Numbered from the stretch's first letter, positions 1 through 8,750 are shown. The stretch: 64,000 nucleotides of DNA from Myxococcota bacterium (GCA_023150805.1 JAKLKF010000029.1:1-64000); one strand, 5' to 3'. The notes: generated from the sequence alone by a model not told the origin. Made by a program: numbers and translations.

Positions 1-216
1 CTGCGCTCGCGCTTCCTGCTCGGCCTGCGCTCGCGCTTCCTGCTCGGCCCGCGCTCGCGCTTCCTGCTCGGCCCGCGCTCGGGCCTCCCGCTCGGCCTGC
101 TCTGCTGCCTCGCGCTCGGCCTGCTCTGCTGCCTCGCGCTCGGCCTGCTCTGCTGCCTCGCGCTCGGCCTGCTCTGCTGCCTCCCGCTCGGCCTGCTCCG
201 CGGCCTCTCGCTCGGC
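1..216. repeat. 24-bp tandem repeat, nine units, inside the pseudokinase gene
   Basis: Nine consecutive 24-bp units run from base 1 to 216. The four units at 97-192 are nearly identical; those at 1-96 and 193-216 are diverged. Read on the minus strand each unit gives an 8-residue block such as AEREAAEQ, so the array is in frame and codes for a charged helix. It probably continues to the left of the window. Confidence 0.9.
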
Positions 217-1647
217 CTGCAGGTCCAGCTCGGCCGACTCGTCGTCGAGGTCGAGCCGGGCCGGCTGGGGGACCGGCACGATCTGCAGCGCCTGGGAGGG
301 GATCTCGTCGCGCGCGTGCGAGGGAGCGACGACGCCGACCATGGCCGAGGACAGCTCTTCGCCCAGGCCCAGGGAGGTGTCGATGGTCGCCTCGGTGGCG
401 GGGTCCTGGGTCGCCTCGTGCGCCTGCGGCGGGAGCAGCTCCGGGAACTCGTCGGGCGCGAGCGTGGCGCCGCCGCCCACGTCGGAGGACAGCAGCGCCT
501 CCACCTCCTCGGGTGCAAGCGTCTGCCCGCCGGGCAGGTCGCCGGGAACTTCCTCGCGCCCGGCGATGTGCGCACCGACGGCCATCCAGGCGCCGCTCTC
601 GGCCTCCAGGGGCGCCACCTCCTCCACGATGTCGGCGGCCACGTGCTCGGGGACCGGCTCCAGCGAGGTGTCCTCGTCGCGGACGGCCTCGTCGTCGAGG
701 GCCTCGGCGGGGGTCTCGGCGGGGGCCTCGGCGGGGGTCTCGTCGTGGGCGGCCCCGTCCTGGGCGTCGTCGGTGGGCCCGGGCTCGTCGTCCGTCCACG
801 TGGGCGCCGCGGGAGGCGAGGCCAGGGGCGGGGAGGGGCGGGGCGCCTGGCCCAGGAAGACCTGCGCCGGCGCCCGGATCGGCTCCTCCTCCTGGCGCTC
901 CCAGGAGGGGGTGGCCTGCGGGCGCGGCCGGGCGGGAGGGGGCGCGGTCGGGAGGCGAGCCAGCGAGAAAGCCGGCCCCAGCTCGCCGATCAGCGCCAGC
1001 TCGAAGGCCGGGTGCCGGGCCAGCAGGGCGGCCATCGCCTGGCGCACCGCGCGGCCGGGGGACAGGCGCAGCCGCGCCCGCTCCCGCCGCAGGCCGCTGA
1101 GCAACAGGCCGACCGCCGCGTCGTCGATCAGCTCGACCCGCAGCACGTCGAGGAGCTGGCCCAGCGCCAGGCAGTCGGTGGCCTGGGCGGTGGCGCTGGG
1201 GTCGGGGTCGGCGGGAGCGGAGCCGTCCAGGGCCGGCCGGATCGCCAGGCGCCCGACCTCGTCCAGGCCGACGAAGCCGCTGGCCAACGCGCCGTGGGCG
1301 CCGCCGTTCTCGTGCAGCTCGGCCACCGCCGCCACGACGTGCCAGGCCAGGGCCAGGCAGGCGCCGGGGGCGAGGCGCCGGCCCAGCGCGGGGAGGTCCT
1401 GCGCGAGGCGACCGGGCACGGCGACGAAGGCGAAGCCCTGCTGCTCGCCCCAGGCCAGCGGGGGGAAGGGCCCCCAGCCGGGCAGGCCGCGTGCCTGGCG
1501 CAACAGCGGCGCGCCGCCGACGAAGAGCTCTGCGGGGCCCTGCAGGCTGCGGGCGGACCAGCGCGCGACCGCCGGGTCGTGGCCGGGCAGCGGCTGCAGC
1601 AGGCGGTAGCCGCCGATGTCGTCGCCGGCGGTGGGGAGGTCGGCCAT
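1..1647 (-). CDS. Pseudokinase-like protein with long charged helical tail (cut by left edge)
   Basis: The frame is open for 549 codons from the ATG at 1647 to the window edge, so the C-terminus is missing. Residues about 11-215 follow the layout of a Hanks-type Ser/Thr kinase: an IGGYRLLQPL opening, a helix ending in VAELHENGG, and a C-lobe helix with LALGQLL. The glycine loop is degraded (PGHDPAV), no VAxK lysine is visible, the HRD loop reads HGAL (118-121) and there is no DFG. It should therefore not transfer phosphate; a scaffold or regulatory role is inference. Residues about 235-465 are a Pro/Ala/Glu-rich linker, and the rest is a run of 8-residue AEREAAEQ-like units expected to form one long charged helix or coiled coil. 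It is divergent from the HAD gene, 37 bp away. Confidence 0.72.
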   Translation of the reverse strand, partial: MADLPTAGDDIGGYRLLQPLPGHDPAVARWSARSLQGPAELFVGGAPLLRQARGLPGWGPFPPLAWGEQQGFAFVAVPGRLAQDLPALGRRLAPGACLALAWHVVAAVAELHENGGAHGALASGFVGLDEVGRLAIRPALDGSAPADPDPSATAQATDCLALGQLLDVLRVELIDDAAVGLLLSGLRRERARLRLSPGRAVRQAMAALLARHPAFELALIGELGPAFSLARLPTAPPPARPRPQATPSWERQEEEPIRAPAQVFLGQAPRPSPPLASPPAAPTWTDDEPGPTDDAQDGAAHDETPAEAPAETPAEALDDEAVRDEDTSLEPVPEHVAADIVEEVAPLEAESGAWMAVGAHIAGREEVPGDLPGGQTLAPEEVEALLSSDVGGGATLAPDEFPELLPPQAHEATQDPATEATIDTSLGLGEELSSAMVGVVAPSHARDEIPSQALQIVPVPQPARLDLDDESAELDLQAEREAAEQAEREAAEQAEREAAEQAEREAAEQAEREAAEQAEREARARAEQEARARAEQEARAQAEQEARAQ

Positions 1648-1657
1648 GGCCGGCGAG

Positions 1658-1663
1658 TATAAG
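1658..1663 (+). promoter_or_regulatory. -10 box (TATAAG) of the HAD phosphatase gene
   Basis: TATAAG lies 21 nt before the ATG at 1685, with a GGAGC ribosome site between them (1676-1680). I see no good -35 box. It is one of the few AT-rich stretches here and also sits just upstream of the divergent gene at 1647. Confidence 0.4.
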
Positions 1664-1684
1664 GCTGCCCGCCCCGGAGCGCCC

Positions 1685-2422
1685 ATGGCCGAGCACGCCC
1701 CCGCCTTCGATCCCCGCCCCTGGCCCGCCGCGGTGCGGGCCCTGCTGGAGGTGGGCGTGTCGCCCGTCGACGCCGTCTTCGACATGGACGGCACCCTGCT
1801 GGGGCGCGACATCGGCGACGAGCTGGTCGGCTGGCTGCTGGAGCGGGGCCACCGCCCGCCGGCCTTCGCCCGGCAGGCAGCCGACCACGCCGCCTATGTC
1901 GAGGCCGTGCGCGGCTGGGACACCCCCGAGCAGTTCATCCTCAGCGCGATCATCGCCCAGGACCTGACGCTCGCGGAGCTGGCCGGGCACGTGCGCGCCT
2001 GCCTGGCCGCGCGCATCCCCCTGCGCGCGCCGGTCGTCGGCCTGGCGCGTGCGCTCGACGCCGCCGGCCACCGGGTGTGGATCCTGACCGGCTCGGCCGA
2101 GGCGGTCGGCCGCGCGGTCGCCGCCGAGCTGGGCCTGGACCCCGAGCGCGTGGTCGGCCTGCGCCTGGCCGTCGACCCCGACACCGGCCGCATCACCGAC
2201 CGGGTCATCCCGCCGGTGACCTGCGGAGACGGCAAGGTCCAGGCCGCCACGACCCGCATCGGGCCCCACGTCGGCTTCACCATCGGCGACTCCTGGACCG
2301 ACCTGCCGCTCCTGCAGGCCGCCGCCGTCGGCGTCGCCGTGCCCTCCCTGGACGGCCGCCTGGGCCCGCTGGCGCGCGCCGCCGGCATCCCCGTGCTCCT
2401 GCCCGACGACCTGGGCGGCTGA
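1685..2422 (+). CDS. HAD-family phosphatase, phosphoserine-phosphatase-like
   Basis: A 245-residue cytoplasmic haloacid-dehalogenase-type hydrolase. Motif I is DMDGT (33-37), with the nucleophile and acid/base aspartates. A helical cap follows (about 45-125), then motif II in WILTGSAEA, a lysine in CGDGKVQA (motif III), and motif IV in IGDSWTDLPLL. This layout fits the SerB/PGPase-like HAD subclass that removes phosphate from small metabolites; the substrate cannot be told. The ATG at 1685 is chosen because GGAGC sits 5 nt before it and TATAAG 21 nt before. An upstream in-frame extension to 1616 would overlap the divergent gene and lacks a ribosome site. Confidence 0.85.
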   Translation: MAEHAPAFDPRPWPAAVRALLEVGVSPVDAVFDMDGTLLGRDIGDELVGWLLERGHRPPAFARQAADHAAYVEAVRGWDTPEQFILSAIIAQDLTLAELAGHVRACLAARIPLRAPVVGLARALDAAGHRVWILTGSAEAVGRAVAAELGLDPERVVGLRLAVDPDTGRITDRVIPPVTCGDGKVQAATTRIGPHVGFTIGDSWTDLPLLQAAAVGVAVPSLDGRLGPLARAAGIPVLLPDDLGG

Positions 2423-2562
2423 CCGGGGTTTGAATCCCCCTCCGCACACCGTTAGACGGCGCCCTTCCCAACGGGCGGAGCCTCTTCCGAGGCGCCCCAC
2501 CCGGGCCGAACCGCCCCGGGCGCCCCTGGCCCCCGACCCGAACCCGCGCCCGAGAGGCAACG
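2423..2562. other. Intergenic region before the ATPase/TPR gene
   Basis: 140 bp without a gene. It holds a short perfect GGGG/CCCC stem around TTTGAAT just after the HAD stop, which resembles a tRNA T-arm but has no partner arms. GAGAGGCAACG precedes the ATG at 2563. GTTAGA near 2450 could be a -10 box. Confidence 0.3.
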
Positions 2563-5550
2563 ATGAACCGCGTGGAAGCTGCAATCCAGGAGGGCCGCTG
2601 CGTGATCGCCGTCGGCGGCCGTGCGCTCCAGAACCCCGACGTGCTCATCGAGCTGCGTCGGCGGGCCGCCCTGCCGTCCGTGGCCCTGGGCGCCGACGCG
2701 GTGGCGCCGGTCTCCAGCCTGTCGGCCGAGGCGCTGGCCCCCGTGCTCGCCGACGCGGGCGGCGTGCTGGTCCTGGTCGAGCCCGACGCGGGCGACGGCC
2801 GCGCGCTCGGAGAGCTGGAGCGGCTGCTCAAGGAGTCGAAGTCCTCCCCGCGCCTGGTCGTCGCCGCGCGCGCCTGGAACCCCTTCTCCCTGCCCATGGG
2901 CATGCGCCTGCTGAAGACCGAGCAGGTCAAGCAGCGCGCCCAGGACTTCCTGGGCTCCCTGCCGACGCCTCCGGCCGCCGCCCCCGCCTCCGCCCCGGTC
3001 GCGGGCAAGCCCGCCCGCCCCGGCAAGGCCGCGGCCGAGCCGGCCGAGGACGACCGCCACCGCGCCTCCCGCGTCGACTTCATCGACCGCGAGGACGAGA
3101 AGGCCACCCTGGTCGCCATGCTCGGCCAGGACGGCGGCGCCATCGTCATCAGCGGCCCCGCCGGCGTCGGCCGCCGCTGGCTGGTCGAGACCGCGCTCCA
3201 GGCCTCGGGCCTGCCCCGCCTGCCCGACCTGACCCTGGGCCGCGGCATCGGCGCCGACACGCTGCTCATCCGCCTCGCCATCGCCAGCAAGCAGGGCGGG
3301 GACCCGCGCCTGCACCAGGCGCTCTCCAGCAAGGAGGGCCCCGCGCCCGCCGAGCTGGCCGCGCTGGTCGCCGACGTGCTCTCCGGCAGCGCCCTGTCGG
3401 GCAAGGCCATGGTCGTGCACGGCCTGGAGCAGGCGCTCGACCGCCGCGACGGCAGCCTGTACCGCGAGGGTCGGCTGGAGCTGATCCTGCGGGCCATCCT
3501 GACCCGCCCGCTCAGCCTGCGCCTGGTGTTCACCAGCGAGATCCAGCCCGAGCTGCACGCCGAGGGCCTGGCCCAGCACATCCGGCGCGTCAAGCTGCTC
3601 GGCCTGCCCGGCCGCGAGCTGCACGCCCTGTTCGCCGCCTGGCACGCGCCGGAGTTCCCGCGCGAGCACTTCGGCCCGATCAGCGACCGCGTGCACGGCC
3701 ACCCCATCGCCGCCCGCACCATCGCCATCGACAGCCGCACGACCAACATCGAGGAGCTGATCGAGCAGCCGCGGTACCTCAAGGCCCAGGGCCTGGACGA
3801 CCACGACGCGCTGGGCCGCAGCCTGGAGCGGCGGGTCAAGGAGCTGCCCGAGGAGCTCGCCGTCGCCCTGTGCGCGGTGGCGCTCCTGCGCGACCCCGGC
3901 ACCCCCGAGGAGCTGACCCTGTTCGGGATCAAGCGCGAGGCGCGCATCGAGCTGCTCGCCCGCGGCCTGATGGAGCAGACCCCCGAGCAGCAGGGCCGGC
4001 GCTACTACGTGCACCCGCTCGTCGCCGCCCGCCTGGACCGCCGCATGGTCGAGGACTTCGGCCGGATGGAGCTGCTGGGCAACCACCTGCTCGCGCGCGC
4101 CCGCGACCTCAAGAAGGAGGGCGACGAGCCCGCCAGCATCGCCCTGGCGCTCGAGGGCAACCGCCTGCTCGTCGGCGCCCGCCGCGCCCGCAGCACCATC
4201 CAGCTCCCCTACCCGGACCTGGACGCCACGGTCGACGACATCCGCGGCATGGTGCGCCGCAAGAAGGGCCGCCTGGACATCGCCCGGATGCGCCTGAACG
4301 AGGTCATGAAGCAGGCGCCCCGCTCGCCCGAGCTGCTGCTGGCCGACGCCGAGCTGATGGTCGAGGAGCGCGCCGGCGCCGAGCAGGTCGAGACCGCCTT
4401 CCACAAGGCGCAGGAGACCGCCCCCACGCCCGAGGCCTTCCACCGCGAGGCCACCTGGCAGCTCGACCGCGGCAGCCGCGGCAAGGCCGCCGACGCCCTG
4501 CGCAAGGGCCTGGCCGCCTTCCCCGAGAACGCCCGGATGCGCCGCCGCCTGGCCGGCCTGCTCATGCAGCTCGGCAAGCTCCAGGAGGCCGCCCAGGCCC
4601 TGCGCGAGGCGCTCGACCTCGAGCCGATGATGCCCGACACCTACTCCCTGCTGGGCGAGGTCTACGTCAGCCTCGGCCAGTCCCACTGGGAGCAGGCCGA
4701 GCAGGTCCTGGCCGAGGCGCGCGCCCTGGCCCCCGACGACCCCCGCCACGGCATGCGCCACGCCCTGCTGCTGCACGCCCGCGGCGCGGCCGACCCCACC
4801 CAGCGCCCCGCCCTGTGGGAGCAGGCCGAGGAGCTGGCCCGGGCGGCCTGGCAGGCCGACCAGGGCGACCTGCACGCCGCCGTGCTGCAGACGGGCGTCA
4901 TGCTCGACCGGGTCGAGGCCCTCGACGCGACCCGCCTGGACCAGTGCGAGTACATCCTGCGCGAGACCATGAAGAAGCGGAAGGAGACGCCCGAGGTGCT
5001 CGTCCAGCGGGCCCGCGTGCTGATCCACCGCGAGGCCTGGCGCGAGGCCGAGGAGCTGATCGACCGCGCCCTGGCCAAGCACAGCGGCATGGCCAGCGCC
5101 TTCATGGCCCGCGGCGAGCTGTGGGAGGCGCGGCACCAGCCCTTCCACGCCTTCGAGGCCTGGAAGGCCGCCCGCGCCCGCACCCAGCCCGAGACCGCCG
5201 AGCGCTTCATCGCCGACGAGCACGTCCTGCGCCTGCAGACCCTCATCGAGAGCGGCATGGCCGCCACCATGATGAAGGAGAAGGGCGTCGAGCTGCACGG
5301 TGACCCCGGCGCCGCCGGCCACTCGCCCAAGCAGGCCAGCCGCGTCCGCCGCCGCCGCAAGGGCGAGGAGGTCGAGGTCGGCGCCGAGCTGGCCGCCGGT
5401 GAGGAGGCCACCGCCGAGGGCGAGGAGCCGACCGAGGGCGAGGAGCCCGCGGAGGGCGAGGAGCCGACCGAGGGCGAGGAGCCGACCGAGGGCGAGGAGC
5501 CGACCGAGGGCGAGCCGCCCGCCCAGGAGCAGGACCTCCCCGAGGCCTGA
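2563..5550 (+). CDS. STAND-like ATPase with TPR repeats and acidic repeat tail
   Basis: 995 residues. Residues 1-130 form an alpha/beta domain of unknown kind (CVIAVGGRAL start). After a Pro/Ala linker (134-165) comes an ATPase-like domain whose P-loop reads SGPAGVGRRW (197-206), so the usual Walker lysine is replaced by arginine. The probable Walker B strand MVVHGLEQ lacks its acidic pair. A winged-helix-like stretch follows, and residues about 580-870 are tetratricopeptide-type helical repeats (for example ALREALDLEPMMPDTYSLLGE). From about 905 the chain becomes basic (RVRRRRKGEE) and ends in EGEEPT repeats. The overall plan matches signal-transducing NTPases of the STAND type, but the active site looks degenerate. 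The ATG at 2563 has GAGAGG 5 nt upstream. Function unknown; a protein-protein hub is likely. Confidence 0.75.
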   Translation: MNRVEAAIQEGRCVIAVGGRALQNPDVLIELRRRAALPSVALGADAVAPVSSLSAEALAPVLADAGGVLVLVEPDAGDGRALGELERLLKESKSSPRLVVAARAWNPFSLPMGMRLLKTEQVKQRAQDFLGSLPTPPAAAPASAPVAGKPARPGKAAAEPAEDDRHRASRVDFIDREDEKATLVAMLGQDGGAIVISGPAGVGRRWLVETALQASGLPRLPDLTLGRGIGADTLLIRLAIASKQGGDPRLHQALSSKEGPAPAELAALVADVLSGSALSGKAMVVHGLEQALDRRDGSLYREGRLELILRAILTRPLSLRLVFTSEIQPELHAEGLAQHIRRVKLLGLPGRELHALFAAWHAPEFPREHFGPISDRVHGHPIAARTIAIDSRTTNIEELIEQPRYLKAQGLDDHDALGRSLERRVKELPEELAVALCAVALLRDPGTPEELTLFGIKREARIELLARGLMEQTPEQQGRRYYVHPLVAARLDRRMVEDFGRMELLGNHLLARARDLKKEGDEPASIALALEGNRLLVGARRARSTIQLPYPDLDATVDDIRGMVRRKKGRLDIARMRLNEVMKQAPRSPELLLADAELMVEERAGAEQVETAFHKAQETAPTPEAFHREATWQLDRGSRGKAADALRKGLAAFPENARMRRRLAGLLMQLGKLQEAAQALREALDLEPMMPDTYSLLGEVYVSLGQSHWEQAEQVLAEARALAPDDPRHGMRHALLLHARGAADPTQRPALWEQAEELARAAWQADQGDLHAAVLQTGVMLDRVEALDATRLDQCEYILRETMKKRKETPEVLVQRARVLIHREAWREAEELIDRALAKHSGMASAFMARGELWEARHQPFHAFEAWKAARARTQPETAERFIADEHVLRLQTLIESGMAATMMKEKGVELHGDPGAAGHSPKQASRVRRRRKGEEVEVGAELAAGEEATAEGEEPTEGEEPAEGEEPTEGEEPTEGEEPTEGEPPAQEQDLPEA
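5416..5511 (+). repeat. 18-bp tandem repeat encoding EGEEPT units
   Basis: Five full 18-bp units and a partial sixth code for EGEEPT/EGEEPA blocks at the acidic C-terminus of the ATPase/TPR protein. The units are almost identical and so prone to copy-number change. Confidence 0.85.
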
Positions 5551-5611
5551 GCGCCCGGCTGCGCTCCCGCCGGGGGCTGCCCCCCTCGCGCGTCCTGCAC
5601 CGGTCCTCCGG
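5551..5611. terminator. Possible bidirectional terminator between convergent genes
   Basis: The 61-bp gap contains a CCCGGC/GCCGGG hairpin and a GGGGG-CTG-CCCCC hairpin. No T-run follows either, so intrinsic termination is uncertain. Confidence 0.3.
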
Positions 5612-6103
5612 CTAGGACCCCCACAGCCCCCGCAGCGCGCGCCGCAGGACCCAGGCCAGGCCCACGCCCAGCGCCCACAGCCCCCAGAACGGGGGCCCCA
5701 GCGGGCGGATCTCGACGCCCAGCTCGCCCAGGGCGCCGGCCACCGCCGCGCCCAGGCAGAGCCCCGAGAACAGGAGCCGCACCCACCCCGCCGCCCGCAG
5801 CGAGCGGGGCGAGGGCTCCCGGGCCACCCGCGTCCAGGCCAGCGCCGCCGCGACCAGGAGGGCGCCCAGCGCCAGCAGGCCCAGGTGGTGTCGCAGGGGG
5901 CCTACCGCCACCGGCGAGACGAAGGGCAGCGCCAGCGCCAGGACCAGGCAGAAGGCGCCCGAGGTGCCCAGGCGCAGCCGCAGCGAGGTGGGCAGCCCCT
6001 CGGCCCGCCGGGTCAGCTTGAGCGCCCCGGTCGCGCCGCCCACGCCAACCAGCCCGGCCAGGGCCAGGCTCAGCTCGAGCAGCACGAAGACGGTGGCGTC
6101 CAT
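5612..6103 (-). CDS. Small polytopic membrane protein of unknown function
   Basis: 163 residues with about five hydrophobic segments (roughly 5-28, 48-68, 72-92, 103-128, 133-155) joined by short loops, the last rich in arginine. This predicts an inner-membrane protein. No catalytic motif or known family is recognisable. The ATG at 6103 is preceded by GGAGCCTCG, the ribosome-site pattern common in this window. It is divergent from the TetR gene, and the 85-bp gap holds an inverted repeat, so it may be controlled by that regulator. It could supply transport or lipid handling to the fatty-acid cluster, but this rests on position alone. Confidence 0.7.
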   Translation of the reverse strand: MDATVFVLLELSLALAGLVGVGGATGALKLTRRAEGLPTSLRLRLGTSGAFCLVLALALPFVSPVAVGPLRHHLGLLALGALLVAAALAWTRVAREPSPRSLRAAGWVRLLFSGLCLGAAVAGALGELGVEIRPLGPPFWGLWALGVGLAWVLRRALRGLWGS

Positions 6104-6155
6104 CGAGGCTCCATAGCCGCGGAAGCCCGCCTCTTGCCAACCGCGCAGACTCCGC

Positions 6156-6184
6156 GATAGACCCTCCTCTACCAAGTGGTAGAG
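6156..6184 (+). promoter_or_regulatory. TetR promoter with probable autoregulatory operator
   Basis: A -10-like GATAGAC (6156-6162) is followed by the perfect inverted repeat CTCTACC-AAGT-GGTAGAG (6167-6184), ending 4 nt before the GTG start of the TetR gene. TetR-family repressors usually bind such palindromes at their own promoters, and this one would overlap the transcription start. Confidence 0.65.
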
Positions 6185-6188
6185 AGAC

Positions 6189-6803
6189 GTGGTCCCACAA
6201 GTCGACACCGTGCGCGAGCGCATCCTCACCGAGGCCACCCGGCTCTTCGGCGCCCAGGGCGTCGCCGGCACCAGCATCCAGCAAGTGGCCCAGGCCGCCG
6301 GCATCACCCGCCCGACGCTGGTCTACCACTTCGGCAGCAAGGAGGGCCTGCGGGAGGCCGTGCTCGACGCGCTGATGGCCCACTGGCGGGCCGAGGTGCC
6401 CCGCCTGCTCTCCGCCGCCAGCGCCGGCGGCCCCCGGCTCGACGCCCTGCTGCTGGCCTTCTTCGACTTCTTCCGCCGCGACCCCGACCGCGCCCGCCTG
6501 CTGCTGCGCGAGGCGCTCGACCGCCCGCAGGAGCTGGCCCTGCGCCTGCGCCGCGACCTTCAGCCCTACACCGGCCTGCTCACCCAGGCGATCACCGTCG
6601 GCCAGGCCCAGGGGCTGCTGCGCGCCGACGCCGACCCCCACGCCTTCACCGTGCTCGTGATCTCGGCGGCGCTCGGCGTGGTCGCCACCGGCGCCGACAC
6701 GGCCGCCCTCGTCCAGCCCGAGCCCTCCGTCGACGCGCTCCAGCACGAGCTGATCCGCGTCGCCCGCACCTCGCTGCTCCCGCCTCGCCCGGAGAACCCC
6801 TGA
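6189..6803 (+). CDS. TetR-family transcriptional regulator
   Basis: 204 residues. The N-terminal helix-turn-helix (about 8-52) has the family pattern RILTEATRLFGAQG, then TSIQQVAQAAG and the recognition helix THR/PTLVYHFGSKEGL. The rest is an all-helical ligand and dimer domain with no assignable ligand. TetR proteins of this kind usually repress adjacent genes and let go on binding a small molecule, often an acyl-CoA when next to beta-oxidation genes. The GTG at 6189 follows AGAGAG; GTG at 6210 is an alternative. Its stop overlaps the dehydrogenase start (TGATG, 6801-6805), so it is the first gene of the fatty-acyl operon. Confidence 0.9.
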   Translation: MVPQVDTVRERILTEATRLFGAQGVAGTSIQQVAQAAGITRPTLVYHFGSKEGLREAVLDALMAHWRAEVPRLLSAASAGGPRLDALLLAFFDFFRRDPDRARLLLREALDRPQELALRLRRDLQPYTGLLTQAITVGQAQGLLRADADPHAFTVLVISAALGVVATGADTAALVQPEPSVDALQHELIRVARTSLLPPRPENP

Positions 6804-8743
6804 TGCCCAGCTTCTACGACGACAACGACGATCTGCGCTGGTATGTCGACCACGGCATCGACTGGGAGCCCATCGTCCGCCTCACCGAGTACGACTGGAA
6901 GGCCCCGGACGGCTTCCGCTCCGTGGACGAAGCCCGCGACTTCTACCGCGAGGTCATGGGCCTGCTGGGCACTGTCTGCGCCGAGCAGATCGCCCCTCGC
7001 TGGAAGGAGCTGGACCACAGCCACCCCCACGTCGTGGACGGCCAGGTGGTCGAGTCCGCGGCCGTGACGGAGATCTTCTCCCAGCTCGCGGAGCTGGGCA
7101 TCCACGGCATGTGCCTGCCGCGCGAGCTGGGCGGCATGAACGCCCCGCTCCTGGTGCTCCAGCTCAACACCGAGATGCTGGCCCGCGCCGACGTCAGCGT
7201 CTGCGCCCACGCCGGCTTCCACGGGGGCATGGCCCTGGCGGCGCTGATGTACAGCGTGCTCGAGGGCACCACGACCTTCCAGCAGGACCCTCCGTCCATC
7301 ACCGCCACCCGCTTCCGGGAGTGCATCGACGAGATCTGTAGCGGCGCAGCCTGGGGCTCGATGGACATCACCGAGCCCGACGCCGGCAGCGACATGGCGG
7401 CGCTCAAGACCCGCGGTGTGCTGGGCGCCGACGGCCAGTGGCGGGTGACCGGCCAGAAGATCTTCATCACCTCGGGCCACGGCCGCTGGCACTTCGTGAT
7501 CGCGCGGACGGAGGAGACCGACGCCAGAGCCGGAGGCGCCGCTCCCAGCGGCGCGGACGCCTTCGCCGGCCTCAAGGGACTGTCCATGTTCCTGGTGCCC
7601 GCCTGGGACTACGACGAGGCGGGCAACAAGGTGATGCGCGCCAGCTTCGTCGGCGTCGAGGAGAAGCTCGGCCACAACGCCTCGGCCACCGTCACCATCA
7701 GCTTCGAGGACAGCCCCGCCCACCTGATCGGACAGCGCGGCGAGGGATTCAAGTACATGCTGCTGTTGATGAACAACGCCCGGGTCGCCGTCGGCTTCGA
7801 GAGCCTGGGCGTGGCCGAGGCGGCCTGGCGGGCGGCGAAGCAGTACGCCGCGGTCCGCCCCAGCATGGGCAAGACCATCGACCAGCACGAGATGATCGCC
7901 GACATCCTCGACGAGATGCAGACCCACATCCAGGGCATCCGCGCCCTGGGCATCCAGGCGGCCTGGCACGAGGAGCTGAACCAGAAGCTGCGCCTGGCCC
8001 TGGCCCACTTCGACCTGCCCGCCGAGCGCCGGGCCCAGCTCGAGCGCGAGCAGAAGCGCCACGCCCGCAAGAGCCGCCACCTGACGCCGCTGCTCAAGTG
8101 GATCTCCAGCGAGCAGGCCGTGCACATCGCCCGACAGTCCGTCCAGGTGCACGGCGGGTCGGGCTACATCAAGGAGACCGGCGTCGAGAAGCTGCTGCGC
8201 GACGCGATGGTCTTCCCCATCTACGAGGGCACCAGCCAGATCCAGGCCCTGATGGTGATGAAGGACAACCTGCTGGACGCGGTGCGCAACCCCAAGGGCT
8301 TCGTCCGTCGCACCGCCCAGGCCCGCTGGCGCAGCGTCTCCGCCAAGGACGGGCTGGAGAAGCGCGTGGCCCACCTGCGCCTGGAGTCGCAGCAGGCCAT
8401 CCAGTTCCTGGTCTCGCGGCTGGCCGCCACCAAGCTGCGGGAGCTGCGCCACCACCGGCCCGGCGACTGGACCGAGCTCATGAAGGACTGGGACCCCAAG
8501 AAGGACTTCGCCCTGGCCATGCTGCACGCCGAGCGGCTCACCAGCATGCTGGCGGACGCCGCGGTCGCCGAGATCCTGTGGGAGCAGGGCCAGAAGGACG
8601 GCGCCCGCCGCGAGCTGCTGGTCCGCTGGCTGGAGCGCGCCGAGCCGCGGTCGCGTCATATGCACGATCTCATCACCACCACCGGTCCACGCCTGCTCTC
8701 GGTGCTGGCCGGCGACACCTCCTCCCACGCCGCGGCGAAGTGA
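6803..8743 (+). CDS. fadE5: Acyl-CoA dehydrogenase, FadE5-like
   Basis: 646 residues, longer than the usual ~390-residue dehydrogenase, with N- and C-terminal extensions as in mycobacterial FadE5. The FAD/substrate motif MDITEPDAGSD is at 187-197 and the flavin strand QKIFITSG at 218-225. The probable catalytic base is Glu475 in YEGTSQIQ. It would oxidise acyl-CoA to trans-2-enoyl-CoA in the cytoplasm, passing electrons to electron-transfer flavoprotein. The ATG overlaps the TetR stop and has GGAGAA 9 nt before it. The order dehydrogenase, MaoC hydratase, FabG4, thiolase matches the gene set around Rv0241c-Rv0244c of Mycobacterium tuberculosis, which is the main reason for the FadE5 name. Chain-length preference cannot be read. 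Confidence 0.87.
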   Translation: MPSFYDDNDDLRWYVDHGIDWEPIVRLTEYDWKAPDGFRSVDEARDFYREVMGLLGTVCAEQIAPRWKELDHSHPHVVDGQVVESAAVTEIFSQLAELGIHGMCLPRELGGMNAPLLVLQLNTEMLARADVSVCAHAGFHGGMALAALMYSVLEGTTTFQQDPPSITATRFRECIDEICSGAAWGSMDITEPDAGSDMAALKTRGVLGADGQWRVTGQKIFITSGHGRWHFVIARTEETDARAGGAAPSGADAFAGLKGLSMFLVPAWDYDEAGNKVMRASFVGVEEKLGHNASATVTISFEDSPAHLIGQRGEGFKYMLLLMNNARVAVGFESLGVAEAAWRAAKQYAAVRPSMGKTIDQHEMIADILDEMQTHIQGIRALGIQAAWHEELNQKLRLALAHFDLPAERRAQLEREQKRHARKSRHLTPLLKWISSEQAVHIARQSVQVHGGSGYIKETGVEKLLRDAMVFPIYEGTSQIQALMVMKDNLLDAVRNPKGFVRRTAQARWRSVSAKDGLEKRVAHLRLESQQAIQFLVSRLAATKLRELRHHRPGDWTELMKDWDPKKDFALAMLHAERLTSMLADAAVAEILWEQGQKDGARRELLVRWLERAEPRSRHMHDLITTTGPRLLSVLAGDTSSHAAAK

Positions 8744-8750
8744 GGCGCCC

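Noticed and set aside
1-216. Nine regular 24-bp units suggesting a CRISPR-like array
   Set aside because: There are no spacers, the units are directly adjacent and diverge, and they are in frame with a protein.
2425-2452. tRNA-like T-arm (GGGG-TTTGAAT-CCCC) followed by TCCGCAC
   Set aside because: No acceptor, D or anticodon arm can be built upstream, which is the end of the HAD gene. Most likely chance.
2452-5322. Very long antisense reading frame opposite the ATPase/TPR gene
   Set aside because: High GC leaves few stops on the opposite strand. The antisense product is Gly/Ala/Leu-rich without domains, whereas the plus strand encodes TPRs.
5300-6160. Arg/Pro/Gln-rich plus-strand frame after the ATPase gene
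   Set aside because: It is the shadow of the ATPase tail and of the minus-strand membrane protein, which has clear hydrophobic helices.
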